From Pandoraea capi (GTDB lineage: Bacteria; Pseudomonadota; Gammaproteobacteria; Burkholderiales; Burkholderiaceae), in contig NZ_CABPRV010000017.1 of assembly GCF_902459735.1 (NCBI RefSeq), forward strand, positions 1 to 64,000: a stretch of 64,000 nt of DNA, given 5' to 3'. The notes beneath the pieces were generated by a model, which worked only from the letters and a program-made list of their open reading frames with translations, did no database searches and was not told the origin of the DNA. Both the position numbers and the translations under genes were made by a program. The stretch's first letter is position 1, and each line of letters begins with the position of its first letter. Shown piece by piece: positions 1 to 8,836 of the stretch.

Positions 1-2
1 TC

Positions 3-125
3 AACGTGAACCAAGCCGGCACGGCGGCTCTTTGGAAGGGAGGGCCGCGCATCAGCGGGGTTTATTTCAACAGCCTGCTAATCAACCAGGCAGCCACTAG
101 TGAAGTATTATCCGGTCGTGTGTGA
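3..125 (+). CDS. C-terminal end of an unidentified protein (partial)
   Basis: A frame open from the left edge reads about 40 residues to a TGA at 123-125, ending SEVLSGRV. I do not recognise the family. The peptide is mixed hydrophobic and polar with no transmembrane stretch. It could be a real gene end or a chance frame, because 120 bases is too short to judge by codon use. No terminator is visible between it and the next gene. Confidence 0.3.
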   Translation, partial: NVNQAGTAALWKGGPRISGVYFNSLLINQAATSEVLSGRV

Positions 126-299
126 GCTTATCGCACAAATATACACACATCCTAACTTATCCATTTTTCAAACCGACGCGCAGGGACTCTGTTACGCTGT
201 TTCCCGCTCCAGAAGTAGAACGCTCGGCCTCAGATACTTTTATCAAAACGGGAAGCGTTACGTCCCGCCCAAGCACCGTACTGTTTCGCCTACAACCAA

Positions 300-1175
300 A
301 TGTCAGAACCGAAAACGAAGCGCTCCCATACGCTTACATCCGTTCTTTCCGTCCTCACCAGTCTCATTTTGTTTTCATCTGGCATGGTGAACATTGGGCT
401 AGGCACATGGTCAGCATACAAGGCAGAGTCGACACTGGCAGTTACCTTCCTTGCTGCCGGATTGATTCTTCTATTGGCTGCCACAATCGATCGATTCGAA
501 TCATTAAAGGGCTGGGGTATAGAAGCTCGGACCAAGAAGTTGGACGAGAAAATTAGTCAAGCCGATCAAGCGCTCGACCAGTTGAGGCAGGTTGCTGAAT
601 TGGCCACTGCTGCGATTATTCGCTTGGATACAGGCAACGGGCGAGCAGGCATAGTACCGGTTGCGAGTGAAAGTTATACGCTCGCGCAAAAATCAATAGA
701 AACACTTAGAGCACTTCATTCGAAACCCGAACAGATTCAACAGATCGTCCGCCCCTGGGTCTCAATGATGTGTGCAGATCTAGCGTCCGCGCTCATCCAC
801 CCCCTACATAACATTATTCAACGCAAGGCAAATGAGATCGGCACAGAGGTGAATATCCTTCGCGCAACGGCAGCGAGCGAAAATCCGATTGAGGCATTAA
901 GCAAGCTCACCAATGAGCAGAACGCTCTGCGCGCATTTCAGGATCACATCTTTACCGGAGCTTACGAATGTATTAAAGCGGATTTTCCCGAGAGCCTCTG
1001 TCGAATGCTGGAAAGCGCGCCGGTGAGTGTCCGCACTGAAACTCAGGAGGTGATTGATAGGGCTCGGAGTTTGGGCCCTCATGTCGTACAACTCCGAAAT
1101 CAATTGAAGTTGGATGAGCCGGAAATCTGGCTCTCATTGATCGCCGACATGCGTCGCGGGAGATACGAAGCATAG
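300..1175 (+). CDS. Membrane-anchored hypothetical protein with coiled-coil segment
   Basis: This 291-residue protein has no family that I recognise. Two hydrophobic stretches at about residues 12-35 and 44-64 look like a membrane hairpin. A charged, glutamine- and leucine-rich segment at about 78-105 could form a coiled coil, and the rest is a soluble, mostly helical domain. That layout suggests an inner-membrane anchor with a cytoplasmic domain. Base composition is visibly more A+T-rich than the genes to the right, and no metabolic gene neighbours it, consistent with island or phage-remnant DNA. The start follows no strong Shine-Dalgarno site. No function is assigned. Confidence 0.7.
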   Translation: MSEPKTKRSHTLTSVLSVLTSLILFSSGMVNIGLGTWSAYKAESTLAVTFLAAGLILLLAATIDRFESLKGWGIEARTKKLDEKISQADQALDQLRQVAELATAAIIRLDTGNGRAGIVPVASESYTLAQKSIETLRALHSKPEQIQQIVRPWVSMMCADLASALIHPLHNIIQRKANEIGTEVNILRATAASENPIEALSKLTNEQNALRAFQDHIFTGAYECIKADFPESLCRMLESAPVSVRTETQEVIDRARSLGPHVVQLRNQLKLDEPEIWLSLIADMRRGRYEA

Positions 1176-1368
1176 GTGTGGCGCATGGACGTGCGCGCAC
1201 CGAACGTACATGGAAATGCCCCCACACCACTGCAGAAGAGCTTCAGCATTCGGTGCCAAAGTGTATAAATTCCATTCGATCGGGCGCACAGGTTGGGCAA
1301 AGACACTACTGGACACGCCGGGGCTTGGCTAGTCCTCATAGCGATCTGACTTCTAGTACCGTATCCAC

Positions 1369-1545
1369 ATGACCGAGAGCTTCGACATCACATTCGTCGA
1401 GGACTCGGCGTACCCGGGGGGGGGGACGGAGCTAGTGCGCACCGCGTGGCGGTCGACCATACGTCGAACGGGCTTGCTGAGCAGCAAGTGGCAATTGACA
1501 TTCGAAGCAGTGAGCTGGCGCCGCACGCTTCTCTTGTGCTGCTGA
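1369..1545 (+). CDS. Possible small or degenerate ORF with a G10 tract
   Basis: ATG to TGA gives 58 residues, beginning MTESFDITFVED and ending in LLLCC. No family is recognised and there is no good ribosome binding site. The frame runs through ten consecutive G residues (1416-1425), so a one-base slip would change the product. It may be the remains of a longer gene or no gene at all. Confidence 0.2.
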   Translation: MTESFDITFVEDSAYPGGGTELVRTAWRSTIRRTGLLSSKWQLTFEAVSWRRTLLLCC

Positions 1546-1546
1546 T

Positions 1547-1677
1547 GTTACGGAGTTAATTGTTAGTTCGTTGGACTTTATCTAGTACATCGAAGGGCAT
1601 CACGGAGTTTATTTTTTTCCGGCATATCTTCGAAATCGGCGTAGCCATTAGCCCTTGGGTTACGGAGTTAATTGTTA
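1547..1677. repeat. 19-bp direct repeats (two perfect, one degenerate copy)
   Basis: GTTACGGAGTTAATTGTTA occurs at 1547-1565 and again at 1659-1677. A weaker copy (TCACGGAGTTTATTTTTT) sits between them at about 1600-1617. Spacing is roughly 52 and 60 bases. Such repeats can be protein-binding iterons, attachment-site duplications or element-end repeats. The last copy ends five bases before the LysR stop codon. Confidence 0.7.
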
Positions 1678-1681
1678 CGCA

Positions 1682-2578
1682 TCAGAGGGTCGCCGCAGGC
1701 CCCCCATGCACCTCCCGCGCCAGATCCAGCCAGGCACGCGCGGCCGAGGACAGGTGCGTGTGACTGCGCCATGCCAGCGAAATGTGCCAGTCCGTCTGCG
1801 GCTCGCGCAACGGAACCAGCACAATGCCCGGATGCCGATGTTTGAGCGCCAGCATGCGCGGCAGGAAGGCCACGCCCAGTCCCGCCGTGACCAGATCCAC
1901 GATGAAATCGATTTGCCCGCTTCTGGCCGTCACGCGCGGCGCCACGCCTTTTCGCTCACACGCCGCCATGATGATGCCGTTCAGCGCAAACCCCGCTTCG
2001 AAGAGGATGAAGGGCGCGTCCGCCAGTGCCGTGAAATCGAGCCACTTTCGTTTGGCGAGCGCATGCCCCGCGGGGAGCACCACGACCAGCGGCTCCTTGC
2101 GCACGGCCTGATATTGGAAATGATCGGCCACCGGCAGCAGCAGCGCCGCCAGTTCGACCTCCCCGTCCTCCAGGCACTCGCGAAGACGCTTGCTGCCATG
2201 CTCCGTCAGCGCGATATCGATGTTGGGATAGCGTTCGCGATAGGTCACGAACATCTGCGCGAACAGCACGCCGCACCCCACCGGCGGCAATCCCAATCGC
2301 AAGGTGCCACGCTTGAGCCCCCGCAGATCGTCGATCTCGTCGATCATGTCGCGACGCTCCGCCAACAGCGACAGCGCCCGGCGATAGACGATCTCCCCGG
2401 CATCCGTCAGCTCGCTGCGGTGCCCGATACGACTGAGCAACGGCACGCCTAACTCGTCTTCGAGCGTCCTGACGGCCTTACTGACGCTAGACTGCGTCAG
2501 GGACACCACTTCGGCCGCCTGCGAGAACCCGCCCTGGCGTACCACTTCGACGAAGGTTCGTAATGCTCTCAGATTCAT
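1682..2578 (-). CDS. LysR-family transcriptional regulator
   Basis: This 298-residue protein has the standard layout: an N-terminal winged helix-turn-helix at about residues 2-60 (with GGFSQAAEVVSLTQSSVSKAV) followed by an effector-binding domain. It is transcribed divergently from the L-lactate dehydrogenase gene across a 140-base gap, the usual arrangement for a LysR protein and its target. Lactate dehydrogenase operons elsewhere often use GntR-type LldR, so LysR control would be a variation. The gene is full length although its stop lies directly beside the repeat-bearing junction. The effector is unknown. Confidence 0.9.
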   Translation of the reverse strand: MNLRALRTFVEVVRQGGFSQAAEVVSLTQSSVSKAVRTLEDELGVPLLSRIGHRSELTDAGEIVYRRALSLLAERRDMIDEIDDLRGLKRGTLRLGLPPVGCGVLFAQMFVTYRERYPNIDIALTEHGSKRLRECLEDGEVELAALLLPVADHFQYQAVRKEPLVVVLPAGHALAKRKWLDFTALADAPFILFEAGFALNGIIMAACERKGVAPRVTARSGQIDFIVDLVTAGLGVAFLPRMLALKHRHPGIVLVPLREPQTDWHISLAWRSHTHLSSAARAWLDLAREVHGGPAATL

Positions 2579-2718
2579 AACTATTCCAAATCCGACTGAA
2601 TATCAGAACGAAAAGTCATTTTATCGGGGTATCGGTTGCCGTATCTTGATGCCCGTCCAACGCAGTGTCCCGAGCCGTCAGGGCTCGAACTCAAAAAAAT
2701 TCGATGGGGAATCGCGTC

Positions 2719-3861
2719 ATGATCATTTCTTCGGCGTCCGACTACCGGGCAGCGGCCAAATCGAGGCTTCCACGTTTTCTGTTCGACTATATCGACGGCG
2801 GTGCGTACGCCGAGCACACCCTGCGTGCCAACACGGCCGATCTGGCCGGCATCGGGCTGCGCCAGCGTATCTTGCGCAACGTCGAAAACCTGAGCCTCAA
2901 TACGACCCTGTTCGGTCAGCCGCTGGCGATGCCTATCATCATGGCGCCCGTCGGATTGACCGGCATGTTCGCGCGACGCGGGGAAGTTCAGGTCGCGAAA
3001 GCGGCTGCGAGCAAGGGCATCCCCTTGTGCCTCTCGACCGTGAGCGTGTGCTCCATCGAGGAAGTCGCGGCGCAAAGCCCGCAACCGATCTGGTTCCAGT
3101 TGTACGTGCTCAAGGATCGCGGCTTCATGAAGAACGTGCTGGAGCGCGCCCGTGACGCCGGTGTCCGCAACCTTGTCTTCACCGTCGACATGCCCACGCC
3201 CGGCGCACGCTATCGCGACGCCCACTCGGGAATGTCCGGGCCGTTTGCCGCGTCGCGCCGAATGCTTCAGGCGATGACGCGCCCCCACTGGGCATGGGAT
3301 GTCGGGTTGACGGGCCGTCCGCACGATCTGGGCAACGTGTCGAAGTACCTCGGCAAGCCGGTATCGCTGGAAGACTACATCGGGTGGCTCGGCAACAACT
3401 TCGATCCGTCGATCAGCTGGAAGGATCTCGAATGGATTCGGGATTTCTGGCAAGGCCCCATGATCATCAAAGGCATTCTGGACCCCGAAGACGCCAAGGA
3501 CGCCGTGACCTTCGGGGCAGACGGCATCGTGGTCTCCAACCACGGCGGCCGTCAGCTCGATGGCGTGCTGTCCACGGCGAAGGCGCTGCCGCTCATTGCC
3601 GATGCCGTTGGCGACAACCTCACCGTGCTGGCCGACTCGGGCATCCGCTCGGGACTGGACGTCGTTCGCATGCTGGCGCTCGGCGCGAAGGGCTGCCTGC
3701 TCGGGCGCGCCACCGCCTATGCGCTGGCCGCAGACGGACAACGCGGCGTGGAGAACATGCTGGACATCTTCGCCAAGGAAATGCGCGTAGCGATGACGCT
3801 GACCGGCGTGACGTCGATCGACGCCATCGACAGGAACTCGCTGGTCCTCGGCAACCCGTGA
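2719..3861 (+). CDS. lldD: FMN-dependent L-lactate dehydrogenase
   Basis: This 380-residue protein belongs to the FMN-dependent 2-hydroxyacid dehydrogenase family and should oxidise L-lactate to pyruvate at the inner membrane, passing electrons to quinone. The start at 2719 gives [14 protein letters not shown], close to the E. coli LldD N-terminus as I remember it; an upstream TTG-type extension is not needed. The active-site motif [10 protein letters not shown] places the catalytic base at His275 and substrate-binding Arg at 278, the numbering I recall for E. coli LldD. A GGGGA-like ribosome site precedes the start. A close 2-hydroxyacid substrate other than lactate, such as mandelate, cannot be excluded. 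Confidence 0.92.
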   Translation: MIISSASDYRAAAKSRLPRFLFDYIDGGAYAEHTLRANTADLAGIGLRQRILRNVENLSLNTTLFGQPLAMPIIMAPVGLTGMFARRGEVQVAKAAASKGIPLCLSTVSVCSIEEVAAQSPQPIWFQLYVLKDRGFMKNVLERARDAGVRNLVFTVDMPTPGARYRDAHSGMSGPFAASRRMLQAMTRPHWAWDVGLTGRPHDLGNVSKYLGKPVSLEDYIGWLGNNFDPSISWKDLEWIRDFWQGPMIIKGILDPEDAKDAVTFGADGIVVSNHGGRQLDGVLSTAKALPLIADAVGDNLTVLADSGIRSGLDVVRMLALGAKGCLLGRATAYALAADGQRGVENMLDIFAKEMRVAMTLTGVTSIDAIDRNSLVLGNP

Positions 3862-3998
3862 ATCCCGCGTCTTAACGACGACACTGCGCGCGCGATACCG
3901 CCGACGCATCGAACCGGCGCGGCGGTCCGCGGGCATCGGCGACGAAGCAAGTGTCATGACGAAATTGATGTCACTCGATTATCTGTCTGCTCCGTGAG

Positions 3999-4427
3999 AT
4001 GAGTTCGAAACCCGATTCTCTGCCGTCCGGCGAGCCGGTGCGCATGGCCGATGTCGCGCAACTGGCCGGCGTGTCCAAAATGTCCGTGTCGAGCGTGCTG
4101 ACAGGCCAACATGTCAGCGACGACATCCGCACGCGCGTGATGGATGCCGTGCGCAAGACCGGTTACGTCGCCGACGCCGTGGCCGGCGCTTTCTCGTCGG
4201 GCCGGACCAACGTCATCGCCGTGATCGTGCCGTCGCTCTCCAGCTCGAACTTCGCCGAGACCGCACGCGGCATCAACGATGTCGTCGAGCAACGAAATCT
4301 CCGCCTTTTACTCGCCAACACGGAATACCTGCTGGACCGGGAAGAAGAACTCGTGCGCGCGTTGCTCAGTCATCAGCCCCGGGGCATCGTCGTGACGGGC
4401 GGCAAGCACACGGCAAAAACGCGGGCG
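3999..4427 (+). pseudogene. LacI-family regulator, 5' fragment fused out of frame to an SDR gene
   Basis: The frame encodes a LacI-type DNA-binding head ([21 protein letters not shown] at about residues 14-34, hinge following) and the beginning of the sugar-binding domain up to about residue 142 ([15 protein letters not shown]). Family members are about 340 residues. After about 4427 the sequence switches to the middle of a dehydrogenase gene read in another frame, and the LacI frame then stops at 4487. The core of the ligand-binding domain is missing, so the regulator should not sense inducer. Any residual product would be a truncated DNA-binding head. Confidence 0.85.
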
Positions 4428-4912
4428 TGTTTACCCCGCAGCGTTCCATCGAAGACGTTTCGTACGACCACTGGATGCAGGCGGTGAACGTCAATCTGAC
4501 CGGTGCGTTTCTTTGTTCGCAGGGCGCATTCCGGCTGATGAAAAAGCAATCGTCTCCGGGCGGACGCATCATCAACAACGGGTCGATCTCCGCGTACGCA
4601 CCACGTCCACAGTCCGCGCCCTATACCGCCACCAAGCACGCCATTACCGGGTTGACGAAGGCAACGTCGCTCGATGGCCGTCCGTTCAATATCGCGTGCG
4701 GTCAGATCGACATCGGCAACGTCGTCAGCGACATGAGCGAGCTGATGGCGAAAGGCACGCTGCAAGCCAACGGCACCACGATGGTCGAACCCCGGATGGG
4801 AATGGACAACGTCGTGCGCGCCGTGCTCTACATGGACAGCCTTCCGCTTGAGGCCAACGTCATGTTCATGACCGTCATGGCCAGTCATATGCCGTTCGTG
4901 GGACGCGGCTAA
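4418..4912 (+). pseudogene. Short-chain dehydrogenase/reductase, 3' fragment
   Basis: The frame reads [18 protein letters not shown], a catalytic-type serine in NNGSISAY and the YTATK active-site pair, then continues to a normal SDR end. The first 85 or so residues, including the glycine-rich NAD(P)-binding motif, are absent, and the preceding DNA belongs to a LacI gene. A GTG at 4427 could start a 161-residue remnant but it would lack the cofactor site. I call it a pseudogene produced by the same deletion that cut the regulator. The following small gene probably belonged to the same operon. Confidence 0.85.
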
Positions 4913-4939
4913 GCCGCCCCCACCTCAGGAGACATTTCA

Positions 4940-5278
4940 ATGCTGATCCGTTACGCGTTCTTCCGGGGGCAGATCAAGGCCGGTAGGGAAGCCGATTTCG
5001 CACGCCATGTGCAAGACAAACTGGTTCCCCTCTGGACACGCTTTCCCGGTGCGAAGGAAGTCAGGATTCTGCGGCAGCGACACACCGACGCCACCGACCT
5101 GAACCTGCCGCTCGGCATCGCGATCCGCTTCGACACGCAGGAAGACATCGACGCCGCACTGGCGTCACCCGCCCGGCTGGAGAGCCAGGCCGAGTCGCGC
5201 AAGCTCATGGAGATGTTTGACGGCACGGTCTTTCACACGGTCTTCGATGCACAGGAGTTCGTGGGTCCGTCAGACTGA
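4940..5278 (+). CDS. Small dimeric alpha/beta-barrel-like hypothetical protein
   Basis: This 112-residue protein starts 28 bases after the broken SDR gene and has a good AGGAGA ribosome site. Pattern and size (a beta strand, amphipathic helix and central arginines, RYAFFRGQIKAG, followed by FPGAKEVRILRQ) resemble small ferredoxin-like stress-response or EthD-type barrels. These often sit in catabolic operons and have no established reaction. The position suggests it once worked with the LacI-regulated dehydrogenase. The assignment is by fold impression only. Confidence 0.65.
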   Translation: MLIRYAFFRGQIKAGREADFARHVQDKLVPLWTRFPGAKEVRILRQRHTDATDLNLPLGIAIRFDTQEDIDAALASPARLESQAESRKLMEMFDGTVFHTVFDAQEFVGPSD

Positions 5279-5356
5279 CTCTCCATCGAAACGTGCGGGC
5301 GAGCGGCGCCGCTAGAATAGGCAGACTTGCCCAACTCGACCGGTCGTCGCTCCCTC

Positions 5357-6103
5357 ATGCGCAAAATCCTCACCGCTGCCCTGCTCTGTCTGCCACTGCT
5401 CGCCCACGCCGACTCTCGCGCCGATTGCAAGGACCGCTTCGGCGAATGGACCAAGGCATTACAACCGGGGCGCACCGTCGATACGGACTTCGCCACCTGC
5501 AAGGTCTGGCCGGCCAACCCGGCACAGACACTCGCTGTCCTGCCGATGCCGCAACCCGGCGGTACCGACGACGACAAGGTCTACGACGTCGAAGTGATCG
5601 TCGCCGACAGCCAGAGCGGCAAGATCGTGGCACACCGCTTCGAAAAGGCGGCGATCACCTCGGACGCCGTCATGTTGCGCGGCATCGCGCTCGACACTGC
5701 CCCGTGGCGTCTGACCGCTCAGGTGCTGGCGTTCGGCGTACGCACCACCTTCGAAGGGTCCTCGCGCGTCAACCCGTTCTCGCAAACGGCGCTCAGCCTC
5801 TACGTCGTCGATGGCACGAAGCTGCGCAAGGTCGTCGACAACCTCGCCACGCAATCGAGCGGCGGCGAATGGGACGGCAATTGCGCAGGCAGCTTCGACG
5901 ACACGTCTCGCGCCGTCTCCGTCGGCCCTGCCGGGATAGACGGCTACGCCAGACTGATCGTGAGTCAGAAGACGACGACTACGACGAACAAGCCCACGCG
6001 CAACGACTGCGCGAGCAAGGAGCGCACGTCGAAGGGCGCAAACGTCACCCTTGAATACGACGGCGCACGCTATGTCGTGCCCAAAGCCCTGGCGGGTGGA
6101 TGA
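5357..6103 (+). CDS. Secreted hypothetical protein
   Basis: The start at 5357 gives a classical signal peptide, MRKILTAALLCLPLLAHA, with predicted cleavage before DSRAD. The mature part is about 230 residues with four cysteines that could form disulfides, pointing to the periplasm. I do not recognise a domain. It stands alone between the broken SDR operon and the aconitase gene. A longer start at 5327 would place ten polar residues ahead of the signal peptide and is less likely. Confidence 0.75.
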   Translation: MRKILTAALLCLPLLAHADSRADCKDRFGEWTKALQPGRTVDTDFATCKVWPANPAQTLAVLPMPQPGGTDDDKVYDVEVIVADSQSGKIVAHRFEKAAITSDAVMLRGIALDTAPWRLTAQVLAFGVRTTFEGSSRVNPFSQTALSLYVVDGTKLRKVVDNLATQSSGGEWDGNCAGSFDDTSRAVSVGPAGIDGYARLIVSQKTTTTTNKPTRNDCASKERTSKGANVTLEYDGARYVVPKALAGG

Positions 6104-6131
6104 CCTGCCGGCAAGGGTGATTTTTTGCATC

Positions 6132-6159
6132 ATTGCATTTTTACAAAAACAAATGCAAT
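6132..6159. promoter_or_regulatory. Perfect 9-bp inverted repeat upstream of aconitase (putative operator)
   Basis: ATTGCATTT (6132-6140) and AAATGCAAT (6151-6159) form a perfect dyad with a 10-base centre, ending nine bases before the aconitase start. A further TGCAT precedes it at 6126-6130. Position over the promoter or leader suggests repression; the GntR-type regulator encoded at the end of acnA is the obvious candidate. Confidence 0.6.
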
Positions 6160-6168
6160 ATTCGAGGC

Positions 6169-8799
6169 ATGAACAATGCCCTCATTCCCCCACACACGCC
6201 GCTTGAACTGGACGGCACGCCCTATCGCTTCGTGGATTTGCCGACGATGTTCGGCGATGTGCTGCCGCGTCTGCCGGTCGTGCTGCGACTGCTGCTCGAG
6301 AACGCCGTGCGCAATCTAGACGACGCTGAGCGCGAGGCCGCAGTCTCGGGTGTGTTGGGCTGGCTTGAGCACGGCACCAGCGAAGCGGAAATCGCATTTC
6401 AGCCCACACGTGTGCTCATGCACGACACGACCAGCACACCGGCCCTCGTGGACATTGCCGCCATGCGCGACGCGCTGGCCGAGGCCGGCGTCGATCCGGC
6501 CGTCCTGAATCCCACGCTGCGTGTCGATGTATCCGTCGATCACTCGCTGGCCGTGGAGCAAACGCGCCGGGCCGATGCGGCCACGCTCAATCTCGAAATC
6601 GAGATGCGCCGCAATGCGGAGCGTTACCGCTTTCTGCGCTGGGCATCGATGGCGCTCGACGGGGTGCACATCAACCCGCCGGGCACCGGCATCATGCACA
6701 CCATCAATCTCGAACAACTCGCCACCGTGGCGACACAGCGCACGGTCGATGGGGTGACGTGGCTGATTCCCGACACGCTCATCGGCACCGACAGCCACAC
6801 GCCGATGATCAACGGCATCGGTGTACTCGGCTGGGGTGTCGGCGGGCTGGAAGCCCAGACGGTCATGTTCGGCATGCCGGTCATGCAGCGCATTCCCGAC
6901 GTCATCGGTGTGAAGCTCACGGGACGTCTGCCTGCCGGCACCTCCGCCACCGACCTCGCATTGCGCGTGACGAAAGCGTTGCGCGACATCGGCGTGTCGG
7001 GCGAGTTCGTGGAGTACTTCGGCCCGGGGGTGTCGACATTGACGACAGGCGAGCGCGCTGTCGTTGCGAACATGGCCCCCGAATACGGCGCGACCACCGG
7101 CTACTTTCCGGTCGACGACAGCACGCTCGACTATCTGCGCGCCACCGGACGCGCCGAAGCCCTGATCGAGTCCGTCGAAACCCTCTACCGCAGCGCCGGT
7201 CTCTGGTTCGACGCCAACAACTCCCCGCGCTACACGCGCGTGATCGAGATCGATCTCGCTACCGTCGAACTGCATGTCGCCGGTCCTCGCCGTCCGCAGG
7301 ATTTGCTGCCTTACGCGAAGACCGGAGACGCCCTTCGCGAAGTCGCAGGACAACCCGCGCACACCTCGACCTCACTGCCCGTCTGGCCGGTGGCCATTGC
7401 GGCGATCACGAGTTGCACGAATACGTCCGATCCTGCGCAACTGATCGCGGCGGGACTGGTGGCGCGTCGCGCGCGAGCCTTGGGACTGCGCGTCGCCGAC
7501 TGGGTGAAGACGTCGCTGGCGCCCGGCTCCCCCGCTGCCGTCGACTATCTGCAACGCGCCGGACTCACGGACGATCTCGCCGCCGTCGGGTTCGACATCG
7601 TCGGCTTCGGCTGTACGACCTGCATCGGCAACTCGGGGCCGCTGTCCGCGCCGATTGCACAGGCCATCGCGCAACAGACGGCGTCGCCCGTCGCCATGCT
7701 CTCTGGCAATCGCAACTTCCCGGGACGCGTGCATCCCGACCTGAGTCTCGGCTTCATCATGTCGCCGGCGCTGGTCATTGCGTACGCGCTCGCCGGATCG
7801 GCCGCCATCGACCTCAGCACGTCACCGGTGCAGACCCGGGCCGACGGCACGGCCATCTACCTCAAGGACTTGTGGCCCACGCGTGAGGAAGTCGATGCCC
7901 TCGTTGCGTCGGGCACCCGCCCGACGGACTTCAAGTCGGCATTCGCCATCGCGTCGTGCAACCCGATGTGGTCGAGCCTCGACGCGCCCCAGTCCGCCCG
8001 CTTCCCCTGGGACCCCGACTCGACGGCATTGCGACGTCCGCCTTTCGCTTCTCTCGATGCGGGCACGCAACTGGGCGACTACACGGCTTACCCCCTGCTC
8101 GCGCTGGGCGACGATGTCACGACCGACCACATCTCGCCAGCCAGCGCGATTCCAAAGCAGAGCTACGTCGCCGACTTCCTCGTGGCAAAGGGCGACGACC
8201 GCAACGACCTGAACGTCTTCGCCTCGCGGCGCGGCAACTGGGAAGTGATGGTGCGCGCCGCGTTCTACAGCAAGACGCTGGCGAACCTGCTGGCCGACGA
8301 CCTGCCGGTCGCGCACACGGTGCACGGGCCAAGTGGCGACGTCATGCCGATCTTCGAAGCGGCGCAACGCTATCAAGCGGCGGGCGATCCGGTCGTGCTG
8401 CTGGCAGGGGCGCGCTACGGCACAGGGTCCTCGCGTGACTGGGCGGCCAAGGGGCAGCGTCTCCTGGGGGTTCGCGCGGTAATTGCGGTAAGCTTCGAGC
8501 GTATTCACCGTTCCAACCTGATTGGCATGGGCATTCTGCCGCTGCGCTTTCCCGCAGGCATCGACCCGGTAACGTTGGCCATCCGTCCGAACGACACGAT
8601 CCACATCGCCGCCAACGCCGAGACGATCTCGCCGCGCGGTGCCGTCGAAGTGCGCATCGATCGCGCCGATGGCCGCAGCGAGCGCTTCACCGCGACGGCT
8701 GCCGTCGAAACGCGCCTCGAAATTGCGCTGCTGCGACAAGGCGGGGTGATTCCGTCGATTCTGCAACGGACACTGGCGCAACACGCCGGGGCTGCATGA
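6169..8799 (+). CDS. acnA: Aconitate hydratase (AcnA/IRP type)
   Basis: This 876-residue protein should interconvert citrate and isocitrate with a [4Fe-4S] cluster. The three cluster cysteines are visible at 416 (SCTNTS), 482 and 485 (GCTTCIGNSG), and the 66- and 3-residue spacing matches that of E. coli AcnA. The swivelling C-terminal domain carries the substrate-binding GSSRDWAAKG motif. The ATG at 6169 follows CGAGG. Being co-transcribed with a GntR regulator and a solute-binding protein is unusual for a housekeeping aconitase. A specialised role, for example in tricarboxylate or methylcitrate metabolism, is possible but not shown by the sequence. Confidence 0.9.
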   Translation: MNNALIPPHTPLELDGTPYRFVDLPTMFGDVLPRLPVVLRLLLENAVRNLDDAEREAAVSGVLGWLEHGTSEAEIAFQPTRVLMHDTTSTPALVDIAAMRDALAEAGVDPAVLNPTLRVDVSVDHSLAVEQTRRADAATLNLEIEMRRNAERYRFLRWASMALDGVHINPPGTGIMHTINLEQLATVATQRTVDGVTWLIPDTLIGTDSHTPMINGIGVLGWGVGGLEAQTVMFGMPVMQRIPDVIGVKLTGRLPAGTSATDLALRVTKALRDIGVSGEFVEYFGPGVSTLTTGERAVVANMAPEYGATTGYFPVDDSTLDYLRATGRAEALIESVETLYRSAGLWFDANNSPRYTRVIEIDLATVELHVAGPRRPQDLLPYAKTGDALREVAGQPAHTSTSLPVWPVAIAAITSCTNTSDPAQLIAAGLVARRARALGLRVADWVKTSLAPGSPAAVDYLQRAGLTDDLAAVGFDIVGFGCTTCIGNSGPLSAPIAQAIAQQTASPVAMLSGNRNFPGRVHPDLSLGFIMSPALVIAYALAGSAAIDLSTSPVQTRADGTAIYLKDLWPTREEVDALVASGTRPTDFKSAFAIASCNPMWSSLDAPQSARFPWDPDSTALRRPPFASLDAGTQLGDYTAYPLLALGDDVTTDHISPASAIPKQSYVADFLVAKGDDRNDLNVFASRRGNWEVMVRAAFYSKTLANLLADDLPVAHTVHGPSGDVMPIFEAAQRYQAAGDPVVLLAGARYGTGSSRDWAAKGQRLLGVRAVIAVSFERIHRSNLIGMGILPLRFPAGIDPVTLAIRPNDTIHIAANAETISPRGAVEVRIDRADGRSERFTATAAVETRLEIALLRQGGVIPSILQRTLAQHAGAA

Positions 8800-8836
8800 T
8801 GGCGAGGTGCGGCATGCCGGTCCCGACTTCTTCGCG

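Larger units (their letters stand above)
1176..1681. other. Intergenic stretch at a putative island boundary
   Basis: About 500 bases with no convincing gene. It holds a possible 58-codon frame (1369-1545), a run of ten G (1416-1425), and repeated copies of a 19-mer up to five bases from the stop codon of the following LysR gene. Composition changes from A+T-rich to the normal G+C-rich level at its right edge, so this looks like the junction between foreign and core-like DNA. Confidence 0.5.

Noticed and set aside
2581-3957. Long open frame on the minus strand over the lactate dehydrogenase gene
   Set aside because: The plus-strand gene has full family motifs; the opposite frame is Arg/His-rich with no recognisable domain and is a codon-bias shadow.
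4427-4912. 161-codon SDR remnant as a functional dehydrogenase
   Set aside because: The glycine-rich cofactor-binding N-terminus is missing and the upstream sequence is LacI-derived.
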